Positions 16,532 to 24,589 of a stretch of DNA of 64,000 bases are shown in pieces. Below the pieces are notes generated by a model. It saw only the letters and a list, made by a program, of their open reading frames with translations. It did no database searches and was not told the DNA's origin. Source of the DNA: Brevundimonas sp. UBA5713 (lineage in GTDB: Bacteria; Pseudomonadota; Alphaproteobacteria; Caulobacterales; Caulobacteraceae); NCBI RefSeq assembly GCF_002419815.1, contig NZ_DIGV01000041.1, forward strand, positions 106,935 through 170,934. Reading direction: 5' to 3'. Both the position numbers and the translations under genes were made by a program. Within the stretch, counting starts at the first letter, position 1, and every line of letters begins with the position of its first letter.

Positions 16532-16771
16532 TCATGCCGCGCGGTCCTGACGAAGGACGCGAACGTCAGCCAAGTCAGGCCGAAGGTCAGCCACGGTGAC
16601 AGCGCCGTTTGTGGTGCGGTCGATGGCGATGGCGAGATCGGTCGGGCATCTTTCCTGCCCGCGCTCGATCCGGCTCATGCGCCCCTTGGACGAAAGCCCT
16701 ACACGCCCTGCCATGGTTTGCAGGGTGATCTTCTGATTGCGACGCCAAGTTCCAAGCTTCATAGCGCGCAT
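16532..16771 (-). CDS. Cro-like HTH regulator
   Basis: A 79-residue single-domain HTH protein (LGTWRRNQKITLQTMAGRVG, SSKGRMSRIERGQERCPTD). It starts two bases from a GTTCCA-N5-TGGAAC palindrome and is transcribed away from two XRE paralogues on the other strand, the classical layout of a Cro/CI-type switch. It leads the leftward early operon (16509, 15885, 15460 genes). The role in lytic/lysogenic choice is inferred from layout. Confidence 0.75.
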   Translation of the reverse strand: MRAMKLGTWRRNQKITLQTMAGRVGLSSKGRMSRIERGQERCPTDLAIAIDRTTNGAVTVADLRPDLADVRVLRQDRAA

Positions 16772-16772
16772 T

Positions 16773-16824
16773 GTTCCAATAAATGGAACACGGAGTCAAA
16801 CGAATATGTTCCAAAAAATGGCGC
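16773..16824. promoter_or_regulatory. Divergent switch operators (GTTCCA-N5-TGGAAC)
   Basis: One perfect 17-bp palindrome (16773-16789) and a second copy with one degenerate arm, GTTCCA-AAAAA-TGGCGC (16808-16824), 35 bp apart, lie between the divergent Cro-like gene and the XRE paralogues. The arm-spacer-arm geometry (6-5-6) is the same as at 14286-14337, but the arm sequence differs. Confidence 0.8.
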
Positions 16825-16858
16825 AGACGGAACGCGGCGAAACACTCACTATTCCGGC

Positions 16859-17140
16859 ATGGAATCGGACTGGCACATAACGGAGTGGCTGACCTACGCT
16901 CAGAAGCGGCAGGCCGATCTGGTCAACGACCTTGGCTGGAGTCGGCGTAAGGCGTCAGACGTCTGCAACGGAGTCCAGCCCTATAAGCGTGACATCGTAA
17001 ACGAAGTCGCTGTGTGGCTTGGCGTTGAGCCATACGAGTTGTTGATGTCGCCTGACGAAGCCATAAGGCTCCGCCACATACGCCAAGCCATGTTGGCTAT
17101 CGCCGAACAGCCATCTCCGCTCAAAGACTTGAAAGATTAG
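16859..17140 (+). CDS. XRE-type regulator, tandem copy 1
   Basis: A 93-residue single HTH protein (WLTYAQKRQADLVNDLGWSR, KASDVCNGVQPYKRD, then ELLMSPDEAIRLRHIRQAML). The open frame extends far upstream, but homology to the tandem copy begins at MESDWHITEW, so the ATG at 16859 is used. Divergent from the Cro-like gene, making it a candidate lysogeny repressor. Copy 2 follows after 22 bp and is clearly paralogous. Confidence 0.75.
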   Translation: MESDWHITEWLTYAQKRQADLVNDLGWSRRKASDVCNGVQPYKRDIVNEVAVWLGVEPYELLMSPDEAIRLRHIRQAMLAIAEQPSPLKDLKD

Positions 17141-17162
17141 CCCCGGTCGTAAGGACACAAAA

Positions 17163-17453
17163 CTGAACAAGACGCGAGACGATTGGTATCTGCGGGACTG
17201 GATGGCCCACTTCGGCAAACGCCAAATCGCGTTGGTCAACGAACTCGGCTGGAACAAACAAAAGGCAAGCTATCTTTGGAACGGAAAGCAGCCATTTAAC
17301 CGCGACATACTCAATGAGGTCGCGGCTTGGCTGGACATACAGTCGTATGAGCTGTTGATGCCGCCCGACGAAGCCATGCGGCTACGTCAACTTCGGAAGG
17401 CCATGCTGGCGATTGCGGCACAGCCGTCACCTTTAGAAGAACTAAAGAAGTAG
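17163..17453 (+). CDS. XRE-type regulator, tandem copy 2 (non-ATG start?)
   Basis: Paralogue of the gene at 16859: ALVNELGWNKQKASYLWNGK, YELLMPPDEAMRLRQLRKAM and the QPSPLEELKK end all align without gaps. The first in-frame ATG is at 17202, but the alignment to copy 1 continues upstream (DDWYLRDW versus SDWHITEW) to a CTG at 17163, which has AAGGA seven bases before it. So either a CTG start gives 96 residues or an ATG start gives 83 with a clipped helix. The tandem pair probably arose by duplication. Confidence 0.65.
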   Translation: MNKTRDDWYLRDWMAHFGKRQIALVNELGWNKQKASYLWNGKQPFNRDILNEVAAWLDIQSYELLMPPDEAMRLRQLRKAMLAIAAQPSPLEELKK

Positions 17454-17454
17454 A

Positions 17455-17796
17455 TCATGTGGCCACTGCAGGTACGAGACGCTTGCGCGCCGCGCCGATC
17501 GGCAATTGAATCTTCGGGTTCGGGGTGGCTGACGGATTAATGGTCCGCTCGATCGTCAGCGATGCGACGAAGGTGTGGCCACACGGCTCCTCGCCGTCGA
17601 TGTTCTCGCACTGATAGCGGATCTCTTTGAACAGTGGCGTGACCAGCTTCGATGTCCGCGCACCGGCAGGACCGCCGCAGTGCGGGCAATCTATGACAAC
17701 GCCTCGATGGTTGCGGCCAGCCTGACGGGATTTCAAAGCGAGCGCTGCAGCGGAAAGATCTTGTACTGACATGCGATAACTCGGATGACGCCCCAT
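17455..17796 (-). CDS. ogr: Ogr/Delta-like zinc-finger late gene activator
   Basis: Activator of P2-type late promoters acting through RNA polymerase. The zinc ligands C37-x2-C40, C63 and C72 and the surrounding CPHCGGPAGARTSKLVTP ... YQCENIDGEEPCGHTFVASL follow the Ogr pattern. P2 Ogr is 72 residues; this one is 113 with about 35 extra N-terminal residues and a longer tail. Starts at 17796 or 17772 are both possible, without a clear Shine-Dalgarno. It lies downstream of gpD as in P2. Its likely targets are the TGTTGT-N14-ACAACA sites at 25208, 29215 and 37619. Confidence 0.85.
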   Translation of the reverse strand: MGRHPSYRMSVQDLSAAALALKSRQAGRNHRGVVIDCPHCGGPAGARTSKLVTPLFKEIRYQCENIDGEEPCGHTFVASLTIERTINPSATPNPKIQLPIGAARKRLVPAVAT

Positions 17797-17860
17797 CCAT
17801 AATTCATCATGTATGACAGTTGCTTATATCGCAACGCTAGACGAACGCCGTGGTGTTTTT

Positions 17861-18889
17861 TTAAGTCGACGCGGCAGATCCGCCACGCTCCATCTGCAGG
17901 GACGTACCGAGGCCATTACCCGTCAGAGAGTGGCGTGTTTCAACCACCAGCCAATCCTCGGCATCGATCTGCGGTTTGAAGCCTGTGACTTTGACAGTCT
18001 TCTCCGGGAAAATGTCGGGCCGACCGGCGGCGAGGGTGAGCGAAAATTTGGCGGCCCCACGCTGTAGGCGCTTGTATTCCGCGTCGGCAGCGCGGCGGGC
18101 GCTGGCCTCGCTGGCATAGGTGCGCGCCAGCTTCTTGGCGTTTTCCTCATTGCCGACGACGATTTTCTTGCGAACGCCAGCGGCGCGGTCTTGCCACTCG
18201 GCCACCACGCCCGAATAGGATCCGCGCTCCGCTGCCTCCCAGGTGTGGCTGTCGCCGTCGCGGCGCGTGATCTGCGCCAGATCGAGGGCTTGGCCTGACG
18301 GGCTCTGACCGGCACCGCAGGCCATGAAGATCAGGCTACCGGCCTTCACGGTGGCAACCGCGTCATGCAGACGGCCCAGACGAGCGATCAGGGCCGCGTC
18401 GGATTCCTGGCTCTGGGCCAGATGCGCGAGGGTGACGGTGGCCTTTTCCGGCGAGCAGCGCAGCTGCAGCCCGTTCCGTGCAGCCAACTCGCCCAGGATC
18501 GTGCCCAGGGTTTGATTTGACCAGGACTGTGTACGACGGCGGCGGAAGGCGCGGGTCAGATCAGCCGATCGCGCACGGATTGTAAGAACGTCCGGCGTTC
18601 CCGAGTGGATCAGCTGGTCCACCTTGTATCGGCCTTTGTCGATCATGACGGCACCAGCCGATCCGCCAAGATCCCGCCAGCCGAGTTGCAGGGTGATGAT
18701 TGCACCGGCCGGAGGCAGGGCGAGCATACCGTCATGGTCAGCCAGAACGATCGATAGCTCGTCCGCGTCCGCCCCGCGCTTTTCTGTCAGGTCCAGACTG
18801 ACCAGCCGGTGCGATACTTCGGCACCGATGTCCTTGCCATCGACGATCAGCTTCCAGACGGCCTGTCGGTGGATGTACTGGCCCGTCAC
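17861..18889 (-). CDS. D: P2 gpD-like tail tip/hub protein
   Basis: Late control protein D, the baseplate hub that joins the tail tube to the spike. It has 342 residues (P2 gpD is 387). N-terminal strand-rich region WKLIVDGKDIG ... VSLDLTEKRGADADELSIVL, then IRARSADLTRAFRRRRTQSW, and a C-terminal VETRHSLTGNGLGTSLQM typical of gpD. Its start overlaps the gpU stop by 4 bp. It is followed by ogr. Confidence 0.93.
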   Translation of the reverse strand: MTGQYIHRQAVWKLIVDGKDIGAEVSHRLVSLDLTEKRGADADELSIVLADHDGMLALPPAGAIITLQLGWRDLGGSAGAVMIDKGRYKVDQLIHSGTPDVLTIRARSADLTRAFRRRRTQSWSNQTLGTILGELAARNGLQLRCSPEKATVTLAHLAQSQESDAALIARLGRLHDAVATVKAGSLIFMACGAGQSPSGQALDLAQITRRDGDSHTWEAAERGSYSGVVAEWQDRAAGVRKKIVVGNEENAKKLARTYASEASARRAADAEYKRLQRGAAKFSLTLAAGRPDIFPEKTVKVTGFKPQIDAEDWLVVETRHSLTGNGLGTSLQMERGGSAAST

Positions 18890-19314
18890 GTCCCGACCTC
18901 GGTGGCATCTGAGGTTTCGCCTTCTTCAGGAAGATCATCATCCATGCGCTTCAGCGTGATCGTGAAGTCACTCACGCGCGCCTGACCATTGTCCATGATG
19001 CCCCGCTGGGTCTCGTCCAGCCCTGTAATGACGAATGCGCCGAACACGCGGCCTGTGCCGTCGACCAAAGGAAAGGCCTCGCCCGTTCCCGCCATGTCGC
19101 GCAGCTGGTCCAGCGCGTCGGCGGCGCCCATGGCGATGGGGGCCAGAGATCCGGTCAGGGTGATATCGTCCTCACCGGCACCGGTGAACTGCCCTTTAGG
19201 GCGGGCGCCGACGCGATCGCTGGTCGGATGACGCCAGCTGGAGCGGCGCTGCAGCTGGGTGTAGGTGAGGGTAGGCAGGTCAAACACGAACATGCCGAGC
19301 GTCATTAGCGCCAT
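18886..19314 (-). CDS. U: P2 gpU-like tail protein
   Basis: Tail completion protein of 142 residues. The start MALMTLGMFVFDLPTLTYTQ matches the P2 gpU opening (MTLGLFVF type), so I use the ATG at 19314 rather than the longer frame to 19377. RRSSWRHPTSDRVGARP and DGTGRVFGAFVITGLDETQ are family-like. It ends in an acidic tail. Confidence 0.9.
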   Translation of the reverse strand: MALMTLGMFVFDLPTLTYTQLQRRSSWRHPTSDRVGARPKGQFTGAGEDDITLTGSLAPIAMGAADALDQLRDMAGTGEAFPLVDGTGRVFGAFVITGLDETQRGIMDNGQARVSDFTITLKRMDDDLPEEGETSDATEVGT

Positions 19315-19354
19315 GAGACTTGCCCTGATGTAGCGAAGTGGTCTGGCGAGGGCA

Positions 19355-21916
19355 TTAGTCAAACCCCTCTGGATCATCGCCGAAGCCGGATAGGTTGGAG
19401 CCGCCGTCGAGGACTTTCTTGATTTCGGTTGCCAGATCCACTGACGACTGTCCTGGCTGTTGCTGGATGATGATGGTCACGCCGCCATAAGACACGGACG
19501 CCGGAGTTGAGGCCGAGGTCGCGGCGATCGATGGTCCGATCTGTGGCCCGTTATCGAAGGCAAGGGCGGGCGATGCCGCACCCACGGCCAGAGCGGCAGT
19601 CATTCCTGCGCCAATGCTGCTGACCTTGTTGATCGCACTGCCTGCAGATCTGTCGAGACCTTGAGCAAGGCCTGCCACGGTGTAGTCGCCGAGTTGCGCG
19701 AAGACGCGGCTGGGCGAGTGGATGCCCAACTTGGCCTTGAGCGCGCCGACCAGGCGACCGCCCAGATTGGCCACAGACGAAAGGATCCGGGGCAGGCCGC
19801 CCATCAGGCCATTGATCAGGCCATTGATCAGATCCGCGCCGATCGACCGGAAGTTGGCACCAAGAGCCTGCAGTCCCGGCCAGACCATTTGGAAAGCCTT
19901 GATGAGAAGCCCGAGGGGCGAGAAATTCATGAACAGCTGCACAAGCCCCTGAATGGCGGCAGCGCCGACCTCTTTGATCTTGGCCCAGAGACCGGCGAAC
20001 CACTGGGAGACAGCGCCCCAGTTGCGATAGATCAGGTAGACTACGCCAGCCAGTACCGCGACCGCCGCCACAACGGCCAGAACAATCCATGTGATCGGGT
20101 TGGCCAGCAGCGCGGCGGTGAACGCCCAGGTAGACACTGCGGCTGCTTTCAAGCCCAGAAGCAGCGGCGCGAACAGGGCCGCTGATCCCGCCAGGGCAAA
20201 CTGGAGCAGGGCGAACGGGCCGAGCACCGCCGCGACTGCCAGAGCCAGCCCTCCGAAGATCAGCAGGGCGCCCGCCACAACACCAAGCAGGGTTCCGGCC
20301 ACCTTGATGACCTTGGGGTGTTTGTTGGCGTATGCGGTCATGGCTGTCGCGGCGGTTTGCACACGATCGGCCACGGCCTCGATGACCGGCAGGAATTGCG
20401 TCCCTGCAGTGATAGCTAACCCTCGGATGCTCGTGGTGGCCCGATCGACGCCGGCCTTTGCGCCAGACATACGATTATCGAACTCGACAGCCATGGAGCC
20501 AGCGGTCTTTTCAGCATCTGCTACGGCATTGAGGTTCGTCTTGAGCACATCCAGCTGGGTCAGCATAGGCGCAATGGCCGCCACCGATTCGGATCCAAAC
20601 AGCTGGGTCAGTATCGAAGCCTGACGATCCGGTGACAGCTTGCTTACCCGCTCGAGCACATCAACAATAGTGCCTCCGGCGTCCTGCTGCATGGCTTTTG
20701 ACACGGCGACGGCCTCGAGGCCGAGAGCTTTGTAGGCCGTGCGCTGAGCCTTGGTGGCCGCTTCGCCTTTGGTGAGCGCGAGCATGGTGTTCTTAATGCC
20801 GGTCGCGGCCACCTCTTGGGCGACGCCCATGCCGACAATTGTTGAGCCGAGCGCGGCCACCTCTTTTGCGGCCAGACCCGCGACCCCGCCGAGAGGACCG
20901 ACACGGGTCACAACATCCGAGATAGCTAGCGCTGTCGCATTGCCGTTGTCCCCCAGATAGTTGATCTGATCAGCAAGGCCGCGCACAGCCACTTGGTTAA
21001 GGCCGAATGCAACGCGCCATGTGGCCAGCTTCTGGCCTGCATCCTCTGCAGTTGTGCCAAAGGCTACGGCCATCTGGCCAGCATCACGACCAAACTCGAT
21101 AAGCTCGCCGCGCGGGATTTTTGCCTGTCCGGCAGCCGCAATGATCGAGCTAACCCCCTCGGCAGCAATGGCCAAATCACCGGAAAGGCCGATGATGTCG
21201 GTATTCATTTGGGTGAACTGTTGGGGCGTGTCGAAATCCACCACCTTCTTGACGTCGAGCATGGCGTCTTGAAAGCTGGTGGCAGCCCGACCAGCCATGA
21301 CGAGCGGTGCCGCCACGGCCATGCCCGCGCCGATCGACGACGCTCCGGCACCGGCAGCGGTACCGGCAAAGGCCTGGGTGCTGTCATAGCGAGAACGGGC
21401 GGCGGCGATACGCTTCTGGCGATCTTCCAGCTGCGCCAGTTTTTCGCGCTGCTCGACCAGTGCCTGATTGGCCTTGCGGGTATCATTGGCCAGTTTAGCT
21501 TCGGCCCCGGACAGGTTCTTTGTCGAATAGCCCGCGCGGTCCAATCGACCGCGGATATCCTGCAGAGTGCGGCTGTGCGCTTCTTCGGCAGCCTTCAGAT
21601 TGCGGACACGGTCGCGGGCCTGTTCGAACGCGCGGCTCAGCTGCTTTGTCGGGTTGGCCGTGTTCTTATGCGCCTGCGCCAGCCTTGCCGCCTCGGTGCG
21701 GGCGGCCTTCAGGCTTTCGCGTGTCTGGCCCAGCTTGTCGGTCATCTGGCGATAGGCGCTGACATCACGCGAGGCGCGCTGCAGATCGCTGACCCGTTCG
21801 CGCGCCGAACGCAGGGCCTTCGAGGTGGCGTCGCTGGACCCGCGCACTTCCTTGAGGAACCGCGTGGCATTGCCAGCGGCGTTCATGATCAGGGAAAGGC
21901 GCAGGTTTCGCGACAT
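19355..21916 (-). CDS. T: Tail tape measure protein (gpT-like)
   Basis: 853 residues, setting tail length. A long N-terminal coiled coil (about residues 20-185, many A/R/E/Q heptads) is followed by a TP901-type core (DAMLDVKKVVDFDTPQQFTQ, AGQAKIPRGELIEFGRDAGQ, VAFGTTAEDAGQ) and several hydrophobic segments around residues 540-640 (GTLLGVVAGALLIFGGLALA, WIVLAVVAAVAVLAGVVYLI). The C-terminal GIHSPSRVFAQLGDYTVAGL motif is common in tape measures. Slightly longer than P2 gpT (815). Confidence 0.95.
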   Translation of the reverse strand: MSRNLRLSLIMNAAGNATRFLKEVRGSSDATSKALRSARERVSDLQRASRDVSAYRQMTDKLGQTRESLKAARTEAARLAQAHKNTANPTKQLSRAFEQARDRVRNLKAAEEAHSRTLQDIRGRLDRAGYSTKNLSGAEAKLANDTRKANQALVEQREKLAQLEDRQKRIAAARSRYDSTQAFAGTAAGAGASSIGAGMAVAAPLVMAGRAATSFQDAMLDVKKVVDFDTPQQFTQMNTDIIGLSGDLAIAAEGVSSIIAAAGQAKIPRGELIEFGRDAGQMAVAFGTTAEDAGQKLATWRVAFGLNQVAVRGLADQINYLGDNGNATALAISDVVTRVGPLGGVAGLAAKEVAALGSTIVGMGVAQEVAATGIKNTMLALTKGEAATKAQRTAYKALGLEAVAVSKAMQQDAGGTIVDVLERVSKLSPDRQASILTQLFGSESVAAIAPMLTQLDVLKTNLNAVADAEKTAGSMAVEFDNRMSGAKAGVDRATTSIRGLAITAGTQFLPVIEAVADRVQTAATAMTAYANKHPKVIKVAGTLLGVVAGALLIFGGLALAVAAVLGPFALLQFALAGSAALFAPLLLGLKAAAVSTWAFTAALLANPITWIVLAVVAAVAVLAGVVYLIYRNWGAVSQWFAGLWAKIKEVGAAAIQGLVQLFMNFSPLGLLIKAFQMVWPGLQALGANFRSIGADLINGLINGLMGGLPRILSSVANLGGRLVGALKAKLGIHSPSRVFAQLGDYTVAGLAQGLDRSAGSAINKVSSIGAGMTAALAVGAASPALAFDNGPQIGPSIAATSASTPASVSYGGVTIIIQQQPGQSSVDLATEIKKVLDGGSNLSGFGDDPEGFD

Positions 21917-21941
21917 AGTTCAAAGGTTCAATAGCTTGGCG

Positions 21942-22130
21942 TCACTTCTTGGGTGGCGCGTTCATCTTGTTCCAGCGATCGACAGCCTTGTTGCGCCAGC
22001 TGGTGATTTCGCCGATCGACATGTCGGCCATCACATCCGGCGACCAGTGAAACACCACGGCGATATCGGCCATGGCGTCATCGATCAGGTTAGGCCAGCT
22101 TCCAGACGCTGTTTCTTCGAAAGCAAAAAA
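21942..22130 (-). CDS. E': gpE' extension reached by -1 frameshift
   Basis: A frame encoding MADIAVVFHWSPDVMADMSI, GEITSWRNKAVDRWNKMNAP, which is the P2 GpE' family signature. It can be read alone from the ATG at 22071-22073, but in P2 it is made only as the E+E' fusion. Here it is open all the way back to a T-TTT-TTG slip site in gpE, so a -1 shift would give a 154-residue E+E' tail assembly chaperone. It lies between gpT and gpE, exactly as in P2. Confidence 0.88.
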   Translation of the reverse strand, partial: FFAFEETASGSWPNLIDDAMADIAVVFHWSPDVMADMSIGEITSWRNKAVDRWNKMNAPPKK

Positions 22131-22405
22131 GCGGTGATTTCGCCCGCGATGGCGGCGCAGTCCTCACCCGGCATCGACAGATATTCCTGCTCGGTGATGA
22201 CCGGCGTCGAGATGCGCGGGACCACCTTTGAAACGGCGATCACGTCCATATTGTAGAGATCCACCAGCTTGACGCCGCGCAGCGCTCCACCGAGTGGGCG
22301 GCGCAGGGTCACCGAGGTGATCTTTTGGTCGCCCTGCTGAAGCGGTGTGTCGAGCGGGACGGTGACGGTTTGGGGATGGGTTTGGTCTTGGGGTTTGTCG
22401 GTCAT
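22085..22405 (-). CDS. E: gpE-like tail assembly chaperone
   Basis: A 106-residue chaperone (P2 gpE is 91) that with E+E' loads the tape measure protein. The core SVTLRRPLGGALRGVKLVDL and ISTPVITEQEYLSMPGEDCA match the phage E/gp41 chaperone family. The slip site lies at codons 92-94 (Ala-Phe-Leu). After it, gpE itself runs only 12 more residues to a stop. Confidence 0.9.
   Translation of the reverse strand: MTDKPQDQTHPQTVTVPLDTPLQQGDQKITSVTLRRPLGGALRGVKLVDLYNMDVIAVSKVVPRISTPVITEQEYLSMPGEDCAAIAGEITAFLLSKKQRLEAGLT
22124..22130 (-). promoter_or_regulatory. Programmed -1 frameshift site T-TTT-TTG
   Basis: On the minus strand the heptamer T TTT TTG sits in the proper phase in gpE (GCT TTT TTG). 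The -1 frame downstream is open through the E' stop at 21942. The P2 E/E' shift uses the same type of slippery run, from what is known of that operon. Confidence 0.85.
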
Positions 22406-22468
22406 CGGATAATCCGGCGTTTTGAAAAAGAAGGCGGCGGGCCGATCTGACCCGCCGGATCAAAGCGA

Positions 22469-22981
22469 TCAGTTCAGGCCGAGAATGCTGCGCTCTTGCG
22501 CCATGCGGTCGACACCGTTGACGATGAAGACCTTGTTCATGATGTCGATCTCGAACTCGACACGGCCATTGCGGGTCTGCTTGTAATAGACACAGGCGGT
22601 CTTGTAGGTGACCTCGGTGTCACCGCCGACCTCGTCGCCACCGGCATCGATCCCGTAGGTGCGACCGCGCACCGTGATTTCGACGCGGTCGTAATCGCCG
22701 GATCCTTCGCGCTGATAGGCACCGGTGAAGCGCAGCTGGGTCGCATCCACGGCATGCTCGGCGAAGGTCGCATTCAGAGCCGGGATCTCGCCGCCATAGA
22801 CGTGTTCGACCTCCAGGGCCGCCAGTCCGTTGAAGATTTTGACCGGCGCAATCATGCCGCCGCCACGATGGTCTTCGCCTTCCATCTCGAGCGTCGGGCG
22901 GGTGAAGGTCTTGCATTCACCCATGAAGCTTTCGCCATTGCCGTGAACGACCATGTCCTTAAGTTTGCGTGGCAGGTTCAT
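22469..22981 (-). CDS. FII: Major tail tube protein (gpFII-like)
   Basis: 170 residues (P2 FII is 172), polymerising into the inner tail tube. Opens MNLPRKLKDMVVHGNGESFM, with typical KTFTRPTLEMEGE, MIAPVKIFNGLAALEVEHVY and a late YYKQTRNGRVEFEIDIMNKV. It follows the sheath gene by about 50 bp; AGGA lies upstream of the ATG. Confidence 0.95.
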   Translation of the reverse strand: MNLPRKLKDMVVHGNGESFMGECKTFTRPTLEMEGEDHRGGGMIAPVKIFNGLAALEVEHVYGGEIPALNATFAEHAVDATQLRFTGAYQREGSGDYDRVEITVRGRTYGIDAGGDEVGGDTEVTYKTACVYYKQTRNGRVEFEIDIMNKVFIVNGVDRMAQERSILGLN

Positions 22982-23034
22982 AGATTTTATTCCTGATAAT
23001 TCGAGGGCTTGTCGCTGTTTCTGAGTTCAGCGGA

Positions 23035-24219
23035 TCAGGCGGCGAGGGCGTTGAAGTCGGCGTAGTATTCGTCGGTGATCTGGCTATCGATGCCCAGATC
23101 CTCGAGCGGCGCGACGGGGGTGAAGCGATACCCGATGCGCAGCTTGCCGAGCGCCAGCTGGTCTGCCGTGTTGGCGTCGGTCAGATAGGCTTCTGCGCCG
23201 ATGATCTGGCCTGCCGATTTGAGACGGCGGAACAGGGCGTTGATGCTTTCGACGATGTCGCGGGCCAGCGCCGGGGTCAGCGGGCGGTCGATATAGGGGA
23301 AGACGCCATCGGCGATCGTGTCGCGCAGGATGGCGTTGGTGCGAACAGCCGTCTCGAATGCGAAGCGCGGATCGGTCGAGCAGCCACGGTTGCCCCAGAA
23401 GCGGAAGCCGTCGCGGCGGATCAGGCAGGTGATGTCGGCACCGTTCAGCAGACCAGCCTCGGTGTTTTCGTCCTGCAGATCCCAGCTGACCATGGTCTCG
23501 ATGCCGGTGACGCCTGCGACCGCGACATTGGAGATCGATTTGTGGAAGCCGACTTCCTGATCCAGACGGGCGCGCAAGCCCACGGCCACAGCGGCTGCGT
23601 AGGTCGGGCCGACCACCTTGGTGAAAGGATCGGGCGCAAGGAAGTTGCCGAAGATCAGGAACAGTTCACGTTGGGTGAAGTTGTCGCGGAAGGCTGCGGC
23701 TGCGGTCACCGTGCGGGTCGGGCCTGCCTCGAAATAGGCCACGGCGTTCAGCTTGGCGGCCACGATGCCGAGCGCAGCCCCGACAGTCTGTGCCGAAACA
23801 CCAGGTACAGCCAGGATGCGCGGACGCACACCGGTAACGCCCTCGGCATCCAGCAGGGCCTGCATACCGACGCGGGATCCTGCAGCACCCCCACCGATCA
23901 GGTTGGCCAGCAGAGACGCTTCCTGGTCCTCGGCGTTTCCGCCGGTGCCTTCGGCAACGCGAACCACCACGCCGACCGCGCGGGCCTGGTCACCAATGGC
24001 CTTGAGGGAAGTGGCCAAGGTGCCTCCGGCACCGGCGGCGACAATCGAGGCCTCGATGTCGGTGACCAGAACCGGGGTGTTCAGCGGGAAGACATTGGCA
24101 TCAGCGGCAGGCGCGGTGGCGACAATGCCCCAGATGGCCGTGGCCGCAATCGCCAGCGTGGTGGCACCGGCTGCGACTTCGATGATTTTTACGCCGTGCG
24201 GGCGGGGCGTGAGAGCCAT
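23035..24219 (-). CDS. FI: Contractile tail sheath protein (gpFI-like)
   Basis: 394 residues (P2 FI is 396). The ATG at 24219 follows AAGGAT; the frame is open to 24303 but homology starts at MALTPRPHGVKIIEV. Sheath motifs: RILAVPGVSAQTVGAAL, SWDLQDENTEAGLLNGADI, TCLIRRDGFRFWGNRGCSTD, FPYIDRPLTPALARDIVES. It forms the contractile outer tube. Confidence 0.96.
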   Translation of the reverse strand: MALTPRPHGVKIIEVAAGATTLAIAATAIWGIVATAPAADANVFPLNTPVLVTDIEASIVAAGAGGTLATSLKAIGDQARAVGVVVRVAEGTGGNAEDQEASLLANLIGGGAAGSRVGMQALLDAEGVTGVRPRILAVPGVSAQTVGAALGIVAAKLNAVAYFEAGPTRTVTAAAAFRDNFTQRELFLIFGNFLAPDPFTKVVGPTYAAAVAVGLRARLDQEVGFHKSISNVAVAGVTGIETMVSWDLQDENTEAGLLNGADITCLIRRDGFRFWGNRGCSTDPRFAFETAVRTNAILRDTIADGVFPYIDRPLTPALARDIVESINALFRRLKSAGQIIGAEAYLTDANTADQLALGKLRIGYRFTPVAPLEDLGIDSQITDEYYADFNALAA

Positions 24220-24241
24220 AAGAGGATCCTTGATTGCGGCA

Positions 24242-24589
24242 TCAGTTGAAGAGGGGGATGTCGACCCACAGGGACTGCCTGCGGGGCAGGTCGGTACGAA
24301 CAAGGTTCAGTTTGAGTGACCTGCTGGAGCCGGAGCCGGTCAGCTGGACCGATTTCAGGCGGCAGCGGCGGTGCCAGCGCATCAGAGCCATGGCCGTCGC
24401 GCCGAAGATCCGCAGCCGTGTGACCTCGTTCATCGGCTGGTCGATCAGTTCAGGCAGATAGGAGCCGTAGTCCCGCCGCATGACGCGCGACCCGATCGGC
24501 GTGGTCAGGATGTCGGCCACAGACCGGCGGATGTATTCGTCGGTCACGGGTGACAGGGATTGGCCGGTCACAGGATTCAGCCCGCTCAT
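24242..24589 (-). CDS. W: Baseplate protein gpW-like
   Basis: 115 residues, the same as P2 gpW. A gp25-like lysozyme-fold baseplate wedge protein: MSGLNPVTGQSLSPVTDEYI, then SVADILTTPIGSRVMRRDYG and SYLPELIDQPMNEVTRLRIF. Its start overlaps the gpV stop. Confidence 0.95.
   Translation of the reverse strand: MSGLNPVTGQSLSPVTDEYIRRSVADILTTPIGSRVMRRDYGSYLPELIDQPMNEVTRLRIFGATAMALMRWHRRCRLKSVQLTGSGSSRSLKLNLVRTDLPRRQSLWVDIPLFN

Noticed and set aside
15926..17140. 404-residue plus-strand frame ending in the XRE gene
   Set aside because: Only the last 93 residues match a protein family; the rest covers the switch operators and opposite-strand early genes.
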